A DNA stretch of 64,000 nucleotides from Roseisolibacter agri. GTDB lineage: Bacteria; Gemmatimonadota; Gemmatimonadetes; Gemmatimonadales; Gemmatimonadaceae. Below, piece by piece: positions 1 through 8,192 of this stretch. Where the stretch lies: assembly GCF_030159095.1 (NCBI RefSeq), contig NZ_BRXS01000004.1, positions 1 to 64,000 on the forward strand. Direction: 5' to 3'. Numbering within the stretch: the first letter of the stretch is position 1; every line of letters starts with the position of its first letter. The notes under the pieces are model-generated. The model was not told the origin of the DNA, did no database searches, and saw only the letters and a program-made list of their open reading frames with translations. Both the position numbers and the translations under genes were made by a program.

Positions 1-116
1 CCGGGGCCTTGAGCCCCCTGAAGGGCCGGAGGAGACCACTCCGTCGATAGGGCGCCCGTGGACGGCCAGCAATGGCTTCCAAGCGTAGCGCTCCTAATCG
101 CCCGTGCGGCTTGACT
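1..116 (+). rRNA. rrl: 23S ribosomal RNA, 3' end (partial)
   Basis: The window opens inside the last ~115 nucleotides of a large-subunit rRNA gene. The stretch matches the conserved 3' end of bacterial 23S rRNA: a CTTGAGCCCCCTGAAGGG segment, the GTCGATAGGGC helix (compare the GTTGATAGGCC helix of E. coli), and the terminal CTAATCGCCCGTGCGGCTTGAC end. The gene runs on the plus strand and its 5' part lies outside the window. No tRNA is present between it and the 5S gene. The exact mature 3' end is estimated from the pairing end, to within a few bases. Confidence 0.9.
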
Positions 117-310
117 ACTCCCCCATACTGCGGGGAAGTACCTCATCTTCGCACAACACGCAGAATCACACCGATCGCGGCGCACTGGCGCCCGATCGAT
201 CCCAAACCCTCGTCTGTTCACTCTGTCGTGTCGCACCTCCGGGTGCGTCCACGAGAGAATGCCCGGCGGTCGTGCGCCTCGCGCGCACGACGGCTGGAGA
301 CAACTGAAAT

Positions 311-430
<120 letters not shown>

Positions 431-438
431 CCCCTTAC

Positions 439-470
439 GAAAGCCCCGCTCAGCACGAGCGGGGCTTTCG
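439..470 (+). terminator. rRNA operon terminator
   Basis: A perfect 13-bp hairpin, CGAAAGCCCCGCT paired with AGCGGGGCTTTCG around a CAGCACG loop, begins 8 bp after the 5S gene. The right arm ends in CTTTCG and is followed by TGCGTTCC, not a true U run. Similar GC hairpins followed by CGTGCGTT occur after the sigma factor gene and after atpC. Confidence 0.85.
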
Positions 471-560
471 TGCGTTCCACCCACGTCGCCTCGGCCGCAG
501 CAGGGCTTCCTGCGCGCGGCCACGGGCGCCGTACGCTTCTTGCCCGAGCGCAGCCGCGTG

Positions 561-1394
561 ATGAGAACCGATACCTCACGCATTCCCTCCGTGCTGGCTC
601 CGGCGCTCGCCGCCGTCGGCACCGCCGCGGTCTGGGGCTTCGCCCGCGCGCGACGCCGCACCGCCGAGCGCCTCGCCGCCGCCACGCTCGAGACGCTGCT
701 CAACGCCATCGACGCCAACGATCACGAGACGGGTGCCCACGTGCGGCGCGTCGCCGACTACGCGTTGCTGCTCGCGCGGGCGGCCGGGCTCGACGAGCGT
801 GCACAGCGCGAGGTCGAGCGCGTGGCGCTCTTCCACGACGTGGGGAAGATCCACGAGGCGCTCTTCGACATCGTCCACGACGACGACAAGCTCACACCGG
901 AGGAGCGCGACGCCATCGCCACGCACCCCGGACGCGGCGCCGAGGTGCTCGCCCCGCTCTGCGCGTTCTATCCGGAGCTGCCGGACGGCGTGATCGCGCA
1001 CCACGAGCGGTGGGACGGCGGCGGGTATCCCAACGGGCTACGCGGTGAGCAGATCCCCCGCGTCGCGCGCATCGTCGCCATCGCCGACACCTTCGACGCC
1101 GTGACGCACTCGCGCCGCTACCGCGCCGGCGCCGACCCCGCGCGCGGCGCGCAGGTGATCGCGGAGGGGCGTGGCCGGCAGTTCGACCCCGAGCTGGCCG
1201 ATCTCTTCCTCTCACCCCGGGTGTACGCGCAGGTGGTGAAGCGCCTCAAGGCGGCGCAGCGCGAGGCCGACCGGCCGCAAGCACCGCGAGCGGCGAGCGC
1301 CGAGCGGCGCGAGCGGAAGCGCGAGTCCGGCGTGCCGAGCGTCAGCTTCCGCTGGCGCGGCCGCGGCGCGGCGCGGGGGCAGCCGGCGCGCTAG
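561..1394 (+). CDS. HD-GYP domain phosphohydrolase
   Basis: A 277-residue protein with an HD-GYP domain, the family that degrades cyclic di-GMP or acts as a related metal-dependent phosphohydrolase. A hydrophobic N-terminal helix at residues ~8-28 suggests membrane anchoring. The domain begins with HETGAH (H55), the metal-binding HDVGK motif sits at 92-96, the paired histidines HHERWDGGGYP are at ~147, and the characteristic GYP with downstream NGL and ARIVAIADTFDAV follow. The C-terminal ~50 residues are Arg/Ala rich and probably disordered. I chose the ATG at 561; in-frame TTG (540) and GTG (558) are alternatives. Its 3' end overlaps the convergent mltG gene by 53 bp. There is no sensory domain, so the signal it responds to is unknown. 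Confidence 0.85.
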   Translation: MRTDTSRIPSVLAPALAAVGTAAVWGFARARRRTAERLAAATLETLLNAIDANDHETGAHVRRVADYALLLARAAGLDERAQREVERVALFHDVGKIHEALFDIVHDDDKLTPEERDAIATHPGRGAEVLAPLCAFYPELPDGVIAHHERWDGGGYPNGLRGEQIPRVARIVAIADTFDAVTHSRRYRAGADPARGAQVIAEGRGRQFDPELADLFLSPRVYAQVVKRLKAAQREADRPQAPRAASAERRERKRESGVPSVSFRWRGRGAARGQPAR

Positions 1395-2391
1395 GCATCG
1401 GCCGCGCGAGCGAGTCCTGGCGCGCGGCCTGATCGCGCAGCCGACGCGCCTCGCGCACCGCCTGCGAGTGCTCGGCGAACGTCGTGCGGAACTCGTGGTG
1501 GCCGTCGGGATGCGCCACGAAGAATAGGTACGGCACCGCCGCCGGTGAGGCGGCGGCCGCGATGCTCGGCGCGCCCGGCGAGCCGATCGGACCCGGCGGC
1601 AGCCCCTTCACGCGGTACGTGTTGTACGGCGACTCGACCTCGAGGTCGCGGTAGAACATCCGCATCCCGCGGCGGCGCAGCGCGTATTCGACCGTCGGAT
1701 CGGCCTCCAGCCGCATCCCCTTTCGCAGCCGGTTGTAGTAGACCGCCGCGATCACCGGCCGCTCCTCGGGCTTGCGCGCCTCGCGCTCGACGATCGACGC
1801 CAGCGTCACGACGGCGTGCCGGTCGAGCGCCATCTCCTGCAGGCGCGCATCCCACTCGGGCCTCCACGCCTTTTCGAAGCGCGCGACCATCTGATGTACC
1901 GCGTCGCGCGCGCTCGTCCCCGCGCCGAACGAGTACGTGGCCGGAAAGAGGTAGCCCTCGAGCGTCTCCGTCGGCACGTCGAGCCGGTGCAGCAGCGCGG
2001 TGTCGCGCACCGCCGCCTGCACCGAGTCGAGCGGCACCTCGAGCACGCGTGCGAGCTGCGGGACGATCTGCCGCAGCTCCCAGCCCTCGACGACGGTCAT
2101 CACGCGCACGACGCCCTTGCCGCTCTCCAGCGCGTCGACGAGCGAGGCGTACGACTGCCCCGGGCGGAACTCGTACGTGCCCGGCTTGATCGCGCGGTCA
2201 CGCCCCTTCCACTTCGCCCACAGCCGCAGCCCGGTCGCGGAGCCGATGACGCCCTTGCTGGCGAGCGAGTCGGCCGCGGCCCCGAACGCGGCGCCGCGCG
2301 GGATGACCACGCGGACGGGAGGTCCGTCCGGCGTGCCACCGCACGCCGCGAGCGTCGCCAGCGCCGTCGCCGCGAGGAGGCGGTTACGCAT
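1342..2391 (-). CDS. mltG: Endolytic murein transglycosylase MltG (YceG-like), predicted lipoprotein
   Basis: A 349-residue MltG/YceG homologue, which cleaves nascent peptidoglycan strands and so sets glycan chain length. The conserved EGYLFPATY segment is at ~145-153 and the catalytic glutamate lies in SIVEREA (E202). The following KPEERPVIAAVYYNRLRKGM and LEADPT segments are also typical of the family. The N-terminus reads as a lipoprotein signal with LAAC as lipobox, whereas E. coli MltG uses a transmembrane helix. The start codon overlaps the end of ruvX by 8 bp (GATGCGTAA carries both the ATG and the ruvX stop), so the two are probably translationally coupled. The C-terminus is Arg/Ala/Pro rich and overlaps the convergent HD-GYP gene. 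Confidence 0.92.
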   Translation of the reverse strand: MRNRLLAATALATLAACGGTPDGPPVRVVIPRGAAFGAAADSLASKGVIGSATGLRLWAKWKGRDRAIKPGTYEFRPGQSYASLVDALESGKGVVRVMTVVEGWELRQIVPQLARVLEVPLDSVQAAVRDTALLHRLDVPTETLEGYLFPATYSFGAGTSARDAVHQMVARFEKAWRPEWDARLQEMALDRHAVVTLASIVEREARKPEERPVIAAVYYNRLRKGMRLEADPTVEYALRRRGMRMFYRDLEVESPYNTYRVKGLPPGPIGSPGAPSIAAAASPAAVPYLFFVAHPDGHHEFRTTFAEHSQAVREARRLRDQAARQDSLARPMPSAPAAPAPRRGRASGS

Positions 2392-2836
2392 CGTCGGGCA
2401 GGGTCAGGGCGTGCTGCAGCAGGACCGTCGCCGCCAGTGCGTCGACGTCGCCCTTCCGGCCGCGGGTCGAGCCGCCCATCTCGTGGATCGCGCGCAGCGC
2501 CGCGGCGGTCGTGAAGCGCTCGTCCACCAGGCGCACGGGCAGCCCGGTGCGCTTCCCCAGCTCCTCCGCCACGTGCCGCGCCTCGAGCGCGCGCGGCGTG
2601 TCCTCGCCGGCCGCGTCGAGCGGCAGCCCGACGACGAAGCCGCGTGCGCCGAGCGCCTCCGCGCGGCGCACGAGCTCCGCGATGGGGGGACGCTTGCCGG
2701 CGCGGCGCTCCACGACGCCGGCGGGCGACGCGATCATCCCCAGCTCGTCGCTCAGCGCGAGCCCGATGCGCCGGTCGCCCCAGTCCACGGCCAGCAGGCG
2801 CGCGCGGCCGGGCGGCGTCTGCGTGCTGCCGCTCAC
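2384..2836 (-). CDS. ruvX: Putative pre-16S rRNA nuclease / Holliday junction resolvase-like protein (YqgF/RuvX)
   Basis: A 150-residue YqgF/RuvX protein with an RNase H fold; the family is thought to process the 5' end of pre-16S rRNA. The first catalytic Asp lies in [13 protein letters not shown] at ~residue 18, VVGLP follows in the middle, [10 protein letters not shown] near residue 110 carries the catalytic Glu, and [13 protein letters not shown] closes the fold with a final Asp. The start is a GTG whose last bases overlap the rho stop codon (GTGA), arguing for coupling with rho. Length is normal for the family (about 140-150 residues). It is the middle gene of rho-ruvX-mltG. Confidence 0.92.
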   Translation of the reverse strand: MSGSTQTPPGRARLLAVDWGDRRIGLALSDELGMIASPAGVVERRAGKRPPIAELVRRAEALGARGFVVGLPLDAAGEDTPRALEARHVAEELGKRTGLPVRLVDERFTTAAALRAIHEMGGSTRGRKGDVDALAATVLLQHALTLPDDA

Positions 2837-4125
2837 CCCTGCGCCATCGAGGTGAAGAACTCGCGGTTGTTCTTCGTGCGCCCCATGCGCTGCAGCAGGA
2901 AGAGCATCGCCTCGTCGCCCGGCATCGGCGCGAGGAAGCTGCGCAGCAGGATCACGCGGTTGCCCTCGTCCTTGTCGAACAGCAGCTCCTCGCGGCGCGT
3001 CCCCGAGCGATTGATGTCGAGCGCGGGGAAGATGCGCCGGTCGGCGATCTTGCGGTCGAGGATGAGCTCCATGTTGCCGGTGCCCTTGAACTCCTCGAAG
3101 ATCACCTCGTCCATGCGCGAGCCCGTCTCGACGAGCGCGGTGGCGACGATCGTGAGCGAGCCGCCGCCGTCGATCTTGCGCGCCGAGCCGAAGAAGCGCT
3201 TGGGCTTCTCCATCGCCTTCGCGTCGACGCCGCCCGAGAGCACCTTCCCCGAGCTGGGCACGACCGTGTTGTGCGCGCGCGCGAGCCGCGTGATGGAGTC
3301 GAGCAGGATGACCACGTCGCGCCCGTGCTCGACCAGGCGCTTGGCCTTCTCGAGCACCATGTCGGCGACCTGCACGTGCCGGTCGGCCGCCTCGTCGAAC
3401 GTCGACGAGATCACCTCGGCCTTCGGCACGCTCGACTGCATGTCGGTGACCTCCTCCGGCCGCTCGTCGATGAGCAGCATGATCAGCACGACCTCGGGAT
3501 GGTTCTCCGCGATCGCGTTGGCCAGCTTCTGCATCAGGACGGTCTTGCCGGCGCGCGGCGGCGCCACGATCAGCCCGCGCTGTCCCTTGCCGAGGGGGGC
3601 GATGATGTCGCAGAGGCGCGTGCTGACGTCGCCGCTCGCCGTCTCCAGCCGGATCCGCTCGTCGGGATAGCGCGGCTTGAGGTTGTCGAACGCGACGCGC
3701 TGCTTCGCCTTCTCGGGCTCGTCGCCGTTGATGCGCTCGACCTTGAGGAGCGCGAGGTACTTCTCCCACTCCTTCGGGGGGCGCACCTGGCCGACGACCG
3801 TGTCGCCCGTGCGCAGGTCGAAGCGCTTGATCTGCGACGGCGAGACGTAGATGTCGTCCGGGCCGTAGAGGTAGTTCCAGTCCTGGCTGCGCAGGAAGCC
3901 GTAGCCCTCCGGCAGCACCTCGAGCACGCCGTCGCCGCGCAGGAGCACGTCCGCGTCGAGCAGCGACTGCTCGATGCGGAAGATCAGCTCCTGCTTCCGC
4001 AGGCCCGTGTAGTTCGAGATGGACAGCTCCTCGGCGAGCGCGTGCAGCTCGGGGAGCGACTTGCGCTTGAGCTCGACGATGTCGACGAGCGGGGCGTCGG
4101 CCCCTGGAACTACGTCTCCGGGCAC
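2833..4125 (-). CDS. rho: Transcription termination factor Rho
   Basis: Rho, the hexameric RNA helicase that terminates transcription. The N-terminal Rho domain starts at [20 protein letters not shown], the RNA-binding cold-shock-like domain includes [14 protein letters not shown], and the ATPase core has the P-loop PPRAGKT, the Walker B region [14 protein letters not shown], and the Q/R-loop [10 protein letters not shown]. The C-terminus carries [21 protein letters not shown] prefer the GTG at 4125, which gives 430 residues, close to the usual size. The same frame is open to an ATG at 4275, but those 50 extra residues are Arg/Pro-rich without Rho similarity. The stop codon overlaps the ruvX GTG. 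No strong Shine-Dalgarno decides the start. Confidence 0.95.
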   Translation of the reverse strand: MPGDVVPGADAPLVDIVELKRKSLPELHALAEELSISNYTGLRKQELIFRIEQSLLDADVLLRGDGVLEVLPEGYGFLRSQDWNYLYGPDDIYVSPSQIKRFDLRTGDTVVGQVRPPKEWEKYLALLKVERINGDEPEKAKQRVAFDNLKPRYPDERIRLETASGDVSTRLCDIIAPLGKGQRGLIVAPPRAGKTVLMQKLANAIAENHPEVVLIMLLIDERPEEVTDMQSSVPKAEVISSTFDEAADRHVQVADMVLEKAKRLVEHGRDVVILLDSITRLARAHNTVVPSSGKVLSGGVDAKAMEKPKRFFGSARKIDGGGSLTIVATALVETGSRMDEVIFEEFKGTGNMELILDRKIADRRIFPALDINRSGTRREELLFDKDEGNRVILLRSFLAPMPGDEAMLFLLQRMGRTKNNREFFTSMAQG

Positions 4126-4375
4126 GGCGGGCGAGGCGGGGAGTGAACGACGGGTGGGCGGAGGCGGGACATGCTGGAGGCGCCACGACGCGTCGCGCAC
4201 CCATCGGGGCGGGGCAGTGGGGAGGACCCGCCCGCGGAGCGGCGCCAGCGCGGTCGCGAGGGACCGCCGGCGCATCGCCCGACGTGTTGCGCGAAACTAA
4301 CGGACGTCCCGAAAAGGGGGCAAGCGAGGAACGGACGGCCGAACGAGGCGGGGCGCGCCGCGTGACGGCGAGGGA

Positions 4376-5329
4376 TCAGAAGGAGATGTAGCGGAGCGGG
4401 TTGCGTCGCAGATCACTGGCCAGTGCTTCCATCTCGGCACGAGTCTGCCCCACCTGACGCACGAGGGCGGAATCGTGCTGCAGCCGGCCGGCCGTTCCCC
4501 GCGGCTCGATGAGCGCCGCCTGCACGCGCGCCAGGTCGCGGGTCAGCGCGTCGACGGTGCGGAGCAGGGTCGAGTCGCGGCGGAGGCGGCCGATCGAGGT
4601 GGAGGGTCCATCGAGGAGCTGGCGCACCGAGTCCGCGAGCGCCATGGCGTGGCGCACGTTGCCCATCGGCTCGCCGCGGCGCATCAGCCGCCCGACGCTG
4701 CCGTCACCGGTGGTGACGCGGCTGACGAAGGACGCGGCCGCGGCCCCGGTGGCGCCGATCTGCTCGGGTCCCTCGATGCCGAACGCGCCGAGGGTGCTGC
4801 GGGCCGACTTGAGCTGCGCCGCGAGGACGCGGAGGTTGTCGACGATCTGCGGGACCTCGGCGGTCGCGGCGGCCATGTCCGCGCGCGCCTGGTCGAGCTC
4901 CGGCGACCGGTGCGCGACGAGCGTGTCGCCCTCGCGCAGCCGGGGACCGCCGGCCACGTCGCTGGCGATCGCCACCACCGGAGAGCCGATCAGGCTCCCG
5001 CCGGCGCGCACCTCGATGGCGGCGTCGCGTCCGATGAGCGGGAGGACCTCCTCCAGCACCTCGAGCCCGAGCAGCACGCGCGCGGTGGTGTCCGCGCTCG
5101 GCGGCCGGAACCCGACCTCGCGGACGAGCCCCACCTTGCGGCCGTCGAGCCAGACCTCGCTGCCTGGCAGGATGCCGCGGCCGTGCGGGGTGGCGGCATG
5201 GACGCGGACGGTGGCGCCGTGGAGCGCGCCCACGCGCGCGTAGCGCAGCACGCCGAAGACGCCCGCCGCGAGCGCGAGCAGCGCGACGACGCCGATCCGC
5301 AGGTCCCGCCAGGAGGTCGCTCGCGCCAT
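4376..5329 (-). CDS. MCE/MlaD family substrate-binding protein
   Basis: A 317-residue MCE-domain protein. The N-terminus is a single transmembrane helix (LRIGVVALLALAAGVFGVL) and is followed by the MCE/MlaD beta domain with the hallmark sequence PGSEVWLDGRKVGLVREVGF (~54-73) and AAIEVRAGGSLIGSPVVAI (~100). The rest, from ~140 to 317, is helical and repetitive in heptads, as in other MCE proteins that form a periplasmic tunnel. By family it should bind phospholipid or other hydrophobic substrate in the periplasm and partner an MlaE permease and MlaF ATPase. An MlaF-like ATPase is encoded 31 kb away at 36171, but no permease is in the window. About 100 bp separate it from rho downstream. Confidence 0.85.
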   Translation of the reverse strand: MARATSWRDLRIGVVALLALAAGVFGVLRYARVGALHGATVRVHAATPHGRGILPGSEVWLDGRKVGLVREVGFRPPSADTTARVLLGLEVLEEVLPLIGRDAAIEVRAGGSLIGSPVVAIASDVAGGPRLREGDTLVAHRSPELDQARADMAAATAEVPQIVDNLRVLAAQLKSARSTLGAFGIEGPEQIGATGAAAASFVSRVTTGDGSVGRLMRRGEPMGNVRHAMALADSVRQLLDGPSTSIGRLRRDSTLLRTVDALTRDLARVQAALIEPRGTAGRLQHDSALVRQVGQTRAEMEALASDLRRNPLRYISF

Positions 5330-5390
5330 ACGGTTGAGGTCCGCAAGTGACGGACCACGCGTCCGGCCGCGGCGATGCGCCCCGATGCAC

Positions 5391-5422
5391 GAGCCGGCGC
5401 CGCGGGATCGCGGCGCCGGCTC
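5391..5422 (-). terminator. Hairpin terminator downstream of tRNA-Arg(CCG)
   Basis: A perfect 14-bp inverted repeat, arms GAGCCGGCGCCGCG (5391-5404) and CGCGGCGCCGGCTC (5409-5422) with a GGAT loop. It lies between the tRNA-Arg gene and the MCE gene, both on the minus strand, and would end the tRNA transcript. There is no U tract on the minus strand. Confidence 0.6.
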
Positions 5423-5445
5423 GGGATGACTCTGGATGATCTGGA

Positions 5446-5519
5446 CGCGCGTGGCAGGATTCGAACCTGCGACCTTCGCCTCCGGAGGGCGACGCTCTAT
5501 CCAACTGAGCTACACGCGC
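5446..5519 (-). tRNA. tRNA-Arg (anticodon CCG)
   Basis: A complete cloverleaf on the minus strand: acceptor arms GCGCGTG/CACGCGC, D-arm GCTC-AGTTGGATA-GAGC, anticodon stem TCGCC/GGCGA enclosing CTCCGGA (anticodon CCG, reading CGG), and T-arm GCAGG-TTCGAAT-CCTGC. CCA is not encoded directly after the discriminator base. It is monocistronic and followed by the hairpin at 5391-5422. Confidence 0.95.
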
Positions 5520-5885
5520 AATCACGACGCAAACGCGAACGGGCGCCGGAGCGCCCGTGGTGGCGTCGAGGGATCGCCGGCTGGCGCCGACCATCCGTCC
5601 GCACCCGTGGGGACGGGCACGTCGTAGGGTAACCCGGGCCCCGGAACGGAGCAAGAGGCCCGACCGCGGCATGGCGCTGCACGCGCCGCGGCCCGAGGTT
5701 GACGGTTTCCGAACGTTGCGCGCCGCCCCATGCGCGAACCCGCCTGCGAGGATGGGGTAGGGCGCGAACGTGGTGCCCGGTCCCAACGCCGGGACGCGTC
5801 CGCGCGTTGGTCGAAGAGCTGGTGCAGTGCTGGTCGCCGTGCAGGTCGAAGAGCGTTCGTTCGCGTCCCCGTCCGCGAGACCTCC
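5520..5885. other. Intergenic region between tRNA-Arg and the MoxR/vWA operon, with weak promoter candidate
   Basis: This 366-bp gap separates divergent genes and must contain the promoters of both. On the minus strand TTGCTC (5649-5654) and TACCCT (5626-5631) are spaced by 17 bp and could be the -35/-10 of the tRNA-Arg gene, about 107 nt upstream of it. On the plus strand I see a TTGACG at 5699-5704 but no convincing -10 at the right distance. An open frame on the plus strand runs in from 5730 but has no recognisable protein features before 5886. Confidence 0.4.
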
Positions 5886-8192
5886 ATGCTCGCCGCCATC
5901 GACTCCGTGCTCGAGCTGCTGCTCAAGTACCGGCCGGCGCTCTTCGCGCAGGGGCGGCTCGCGTTCGACGCGCCGCACCGCGTCGCGATCGCGCTGACGA
6001 TCGGGGGCGTGCTGCTGGCCGCGCTCGTCGCGTGGACCTACGCACGCGCGCGCGGCGGGGCGACGCGGCGCGACCGGGCGCTGCTCACGGGGCTGCGCGT
6101 CGCGGCGCTCGCGGTGCTGGTCGCCTGCCTCCTGCGGCCCGTGCTCGTGCTGGCGGCCGCGGTGCCGCGCCGCAACACGGTCGCGATCCTCGTCGACGAC
6201 TCGCGGAGCATGCGCGTGCGCGACTGGGACGGCCGCGCGCGCGCCGACGCCGCCGCGCGGCTGTTCGCGCCCGACGCGCCGCTGCGCCGCGCCCTCGAGG
6301 CCCAGTTCGGCGTCCGCGTCTACCGCTTCGCGGAGCAGGCCGCGCGCGTCGACAGCCTCGGCGCCATGACCTTCGCCGGCGACCGCACGCGGCTCGGCGC
6401 GGCGCTCGACCGGCTGCGCGAGGACCTGGACGGCGTGCCGCTCGCCGGCGTCGTCGTGCTCACCGACGGTGCGGACGGCGCCCCCACCGCGCTCGGCGAC
6501 GCGGTGCTCTCGCTCCGTGCGCGCGGCGCGCCGGTGTTCACGATCGGCGTCGGCGCACCAGCCGCGACGCGCGACGTCGAGGTGGCGCGCGTGGAGGCGC
6601 CGCGCTCCGTGCTGCAGGGCTCCGCGCTGACGCTGAACGTCGTGCTCGAGCACCGCGGCCTGGCCGGCACCACCGTCCCGGTGACCGTGGAGGCCGAGGG
6701 CGGGCACCTGATCGCGCGGCGCGAGGTGACGCTGCCCGCGTCGGGCGACGCGCTGCCCGTCCAGCTCAACGTGCCGATGGCCGATGCGGGCGCGCGGCGT
6801 CTTACGGTGCGCGTGCCCCGGCAGCGCGACGAGACGCTGGCCGAGAACAACGAGCGCACGCTGCTGGTGGACGTGCGCGACGCGCCGGAGCGCATCCTCT
6901 ACTTCGAGGGCGAGCCACGCTTCGAGGCGAAGTTCGTGCGCCGCGCCGTCGCGGACGACGAGCGCCTGCGCGTCACCGTCCTCCAGCGCACCGCCGAAGG
7001 GAAGTACCTGCGACTCGGCGTCACGGACAGCCTGGACCTGATCGGCGGCTTCCCGACGACGCGCGAGGCGCTGTTCGCGTACCGCGGCGTCATCCTGGGC
7101 AGCGTCGAGGCGAGCGCGTTCACCGCGGAGCAGCAGCGCATGCTGGTGGACTTCGTGAACGTGCGCGGCGGCGGGCTGCTCTTCCTGGGCGGGCGCCGCG
7201 CGTTCGCCGAGGGCGGCTACGCGGGGACGCCGCTGGAGGAGGCGATGCCGGTGGTGCTCGGCGCGCGTACGCCAGCGTCGGACGACGCGCCGGTGCCCGC
7301 GGTCGAGGTGACGGTGCGCCCGACGCCCGCGGGGCTCGCGCACGCGCCGCTGCAGCTGGCCGCCGACGAGAAGGCGTCGGTGGCGCGCTGGGGCACGCTG
7401 CCGCCGCTGACGGCCGTCAACACGGTGCGTAGCGTGCGACCCGGCGCGTCGGTGCTGCTGACCGGAACGACGCGCGACGGCGAGCGCCGCGTGGTGCTGG
7501 CGACGCAGCGCTTCGGCCGCGGGCGCACGGCGGCGCTGGCGGTGCAGGACTCGTGGCTCTGGCAGATGCATGCCAGCATTCCCGTCGAGGATCAGACGCA
7601 CGAGCTGCTGTGGCGGCAGATGCTGCGCTGGCTGACGGCCGACGTGCCGGATGCGCTGGAGCTCGCGTCGTCGATCGAGCGGCCGGCGCCGGGCGAGGAG
7701 ACGGTGCTGCACGCGACGGTGCGCGACTCGCTCTTCGTGCCGGTGAACGGCGCGACGGTGGTGGCGGAGGTCGTGGCGCCGTCGGGCGCGCGCAGCGAGC
7801 TGCCGCTGGAGTGGGGCGTGTCGCGCGACGGCGAGTACCGCGCGGCCTTCACGCCGCGCGAGACGGGCGTGCACCAGCTGCGCGTGCTGCATCGCGCGGG
7901 CAGCGTGGAACGCGCATCGCGCATCTCCTACGTCGAGTCGGCGCCATCGCGCGAGGAGTATTTCGGGGCCGGCCTGCGCGCCGACCTGCTGCGGCGCATC
8001 GCGGCCGAGACCCGCGGACGCTACTACACGCCCGAGACGGCGGGCACGCTCGCCGAGGATCTGCGCTACGCGCGCGCCGGCGTCACGGTGGCGGAGCGGA
8101 AGGAGCTGTGGGACATGCCGCTGACGTTCCTGCTGCTGGGCGGGCTCCTCGCAGGCGAGTGGGCGTACCGTCGACACCGGGGGCTCGCATGA
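5886..8192 (+). CDS. Membrane protein with von Willebrand A domain and glutamine-amidotransferase-like domain
   Basis: A 768-residue membrane protein, first gene of the nine-gene operon. Two hydrophobic helices lie in residues ~35-95 (VAIALTIGGVLLAALVAWTYA and LRVAALAVLVACLL). A vWA domain follows with the MIDAS motif DDSRS (D104, S106, S108) and VVVLTDGADGAPTAL. The middle to C-terminal part holds an Ig-like region and a class I GATase-like fold (VRGGGLLFLGGRRAFAEGGY), without an obvious catalytic Cys. A final helix MPLTFLLLGGLLAGEWAY is at the C-terminus. Proteins of this layout accompany MoxR/DUF58/BatA genes in several phyla; their biochemical role is not established. An in-frame start at 5730 is possible, but the ATG at 5886 begins the hydrophobic protein-like part. 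Its stop overlaps the next start (ATGA). Confidence 0.75.
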   Translation: MLAAIDSVLELLLKYRPALFAQGRLAFDAPHRVAIALTIGGVLLAALVAWTYARARGGATRRDRALLTGLRVAALAVLVACLLRPVLVLAAAVPRRNTVAILVDDSRSMRVRDWDGRARADAAARLFAPDAPLRRALEAQFGVRVYRFAEQAARVDSLGAMTFAGDRTRLGAALDRLREDLDGVPLAGVVVLTDGADGAPTALGDAVLSLRARGAPVFTIGVGAPAATRDVEVARVEAPRSVLQGSALTLNVVLEHRGLAGTTVPVTVEAEGGHLIARREVTLPASGDALPVQLNVPMADAGARRLTVRVPRQRDETLAENNERTLLVDVRDAPERILYFEGEPRFEAKFVRRAVADDERLRVTVLQRTAEGKYLRLGVTDSLDLIGGFPTTREALFAYRGVILGSVEASAFTAEQQRMLVDFVNVRGGGLLFLGGRRAFAEGGYAGTPLEEAMPVVLGARTPASDDAPVPAVEVTVRPTPAGLAHAPLQLAADEKASVARWGTLPPLTAVNTVRSVRPGASVLLTGTTRDGERRVVLATQRFGRGRTAALAVQDSWLWQMHASIPVEDQTHELLWRQMLRWLTADVPDALELASSIERPAPGEETVLHATVRDSLFVPVNGATVVAEVVAPSGARSELPLEWGVSRDGEYRAAFTPRETGVHQLRVLHRAGSVERASRISYVESAPSREEYFGAGLRADLLRRIAAETRGRYYTPETAGTLAEDLRYARAGVTVAERKELWDMPLTFLLLGGLLAGEWAYRRHRGLA

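Noticed and set aside
4126-4275. Longer Rho start at ATG 4275
   Set aside because: The added residues are not Rho-like and the GTG at 4125 gives the usual size; kept only as an alternative.
5730-5885. Upstream start (5730) for the first vWA gene
   Set aside because: The added residues are Arg/Ser-rich and lack hydrophobic or conserved features; the ATG at 5886 starts the protein-like part.
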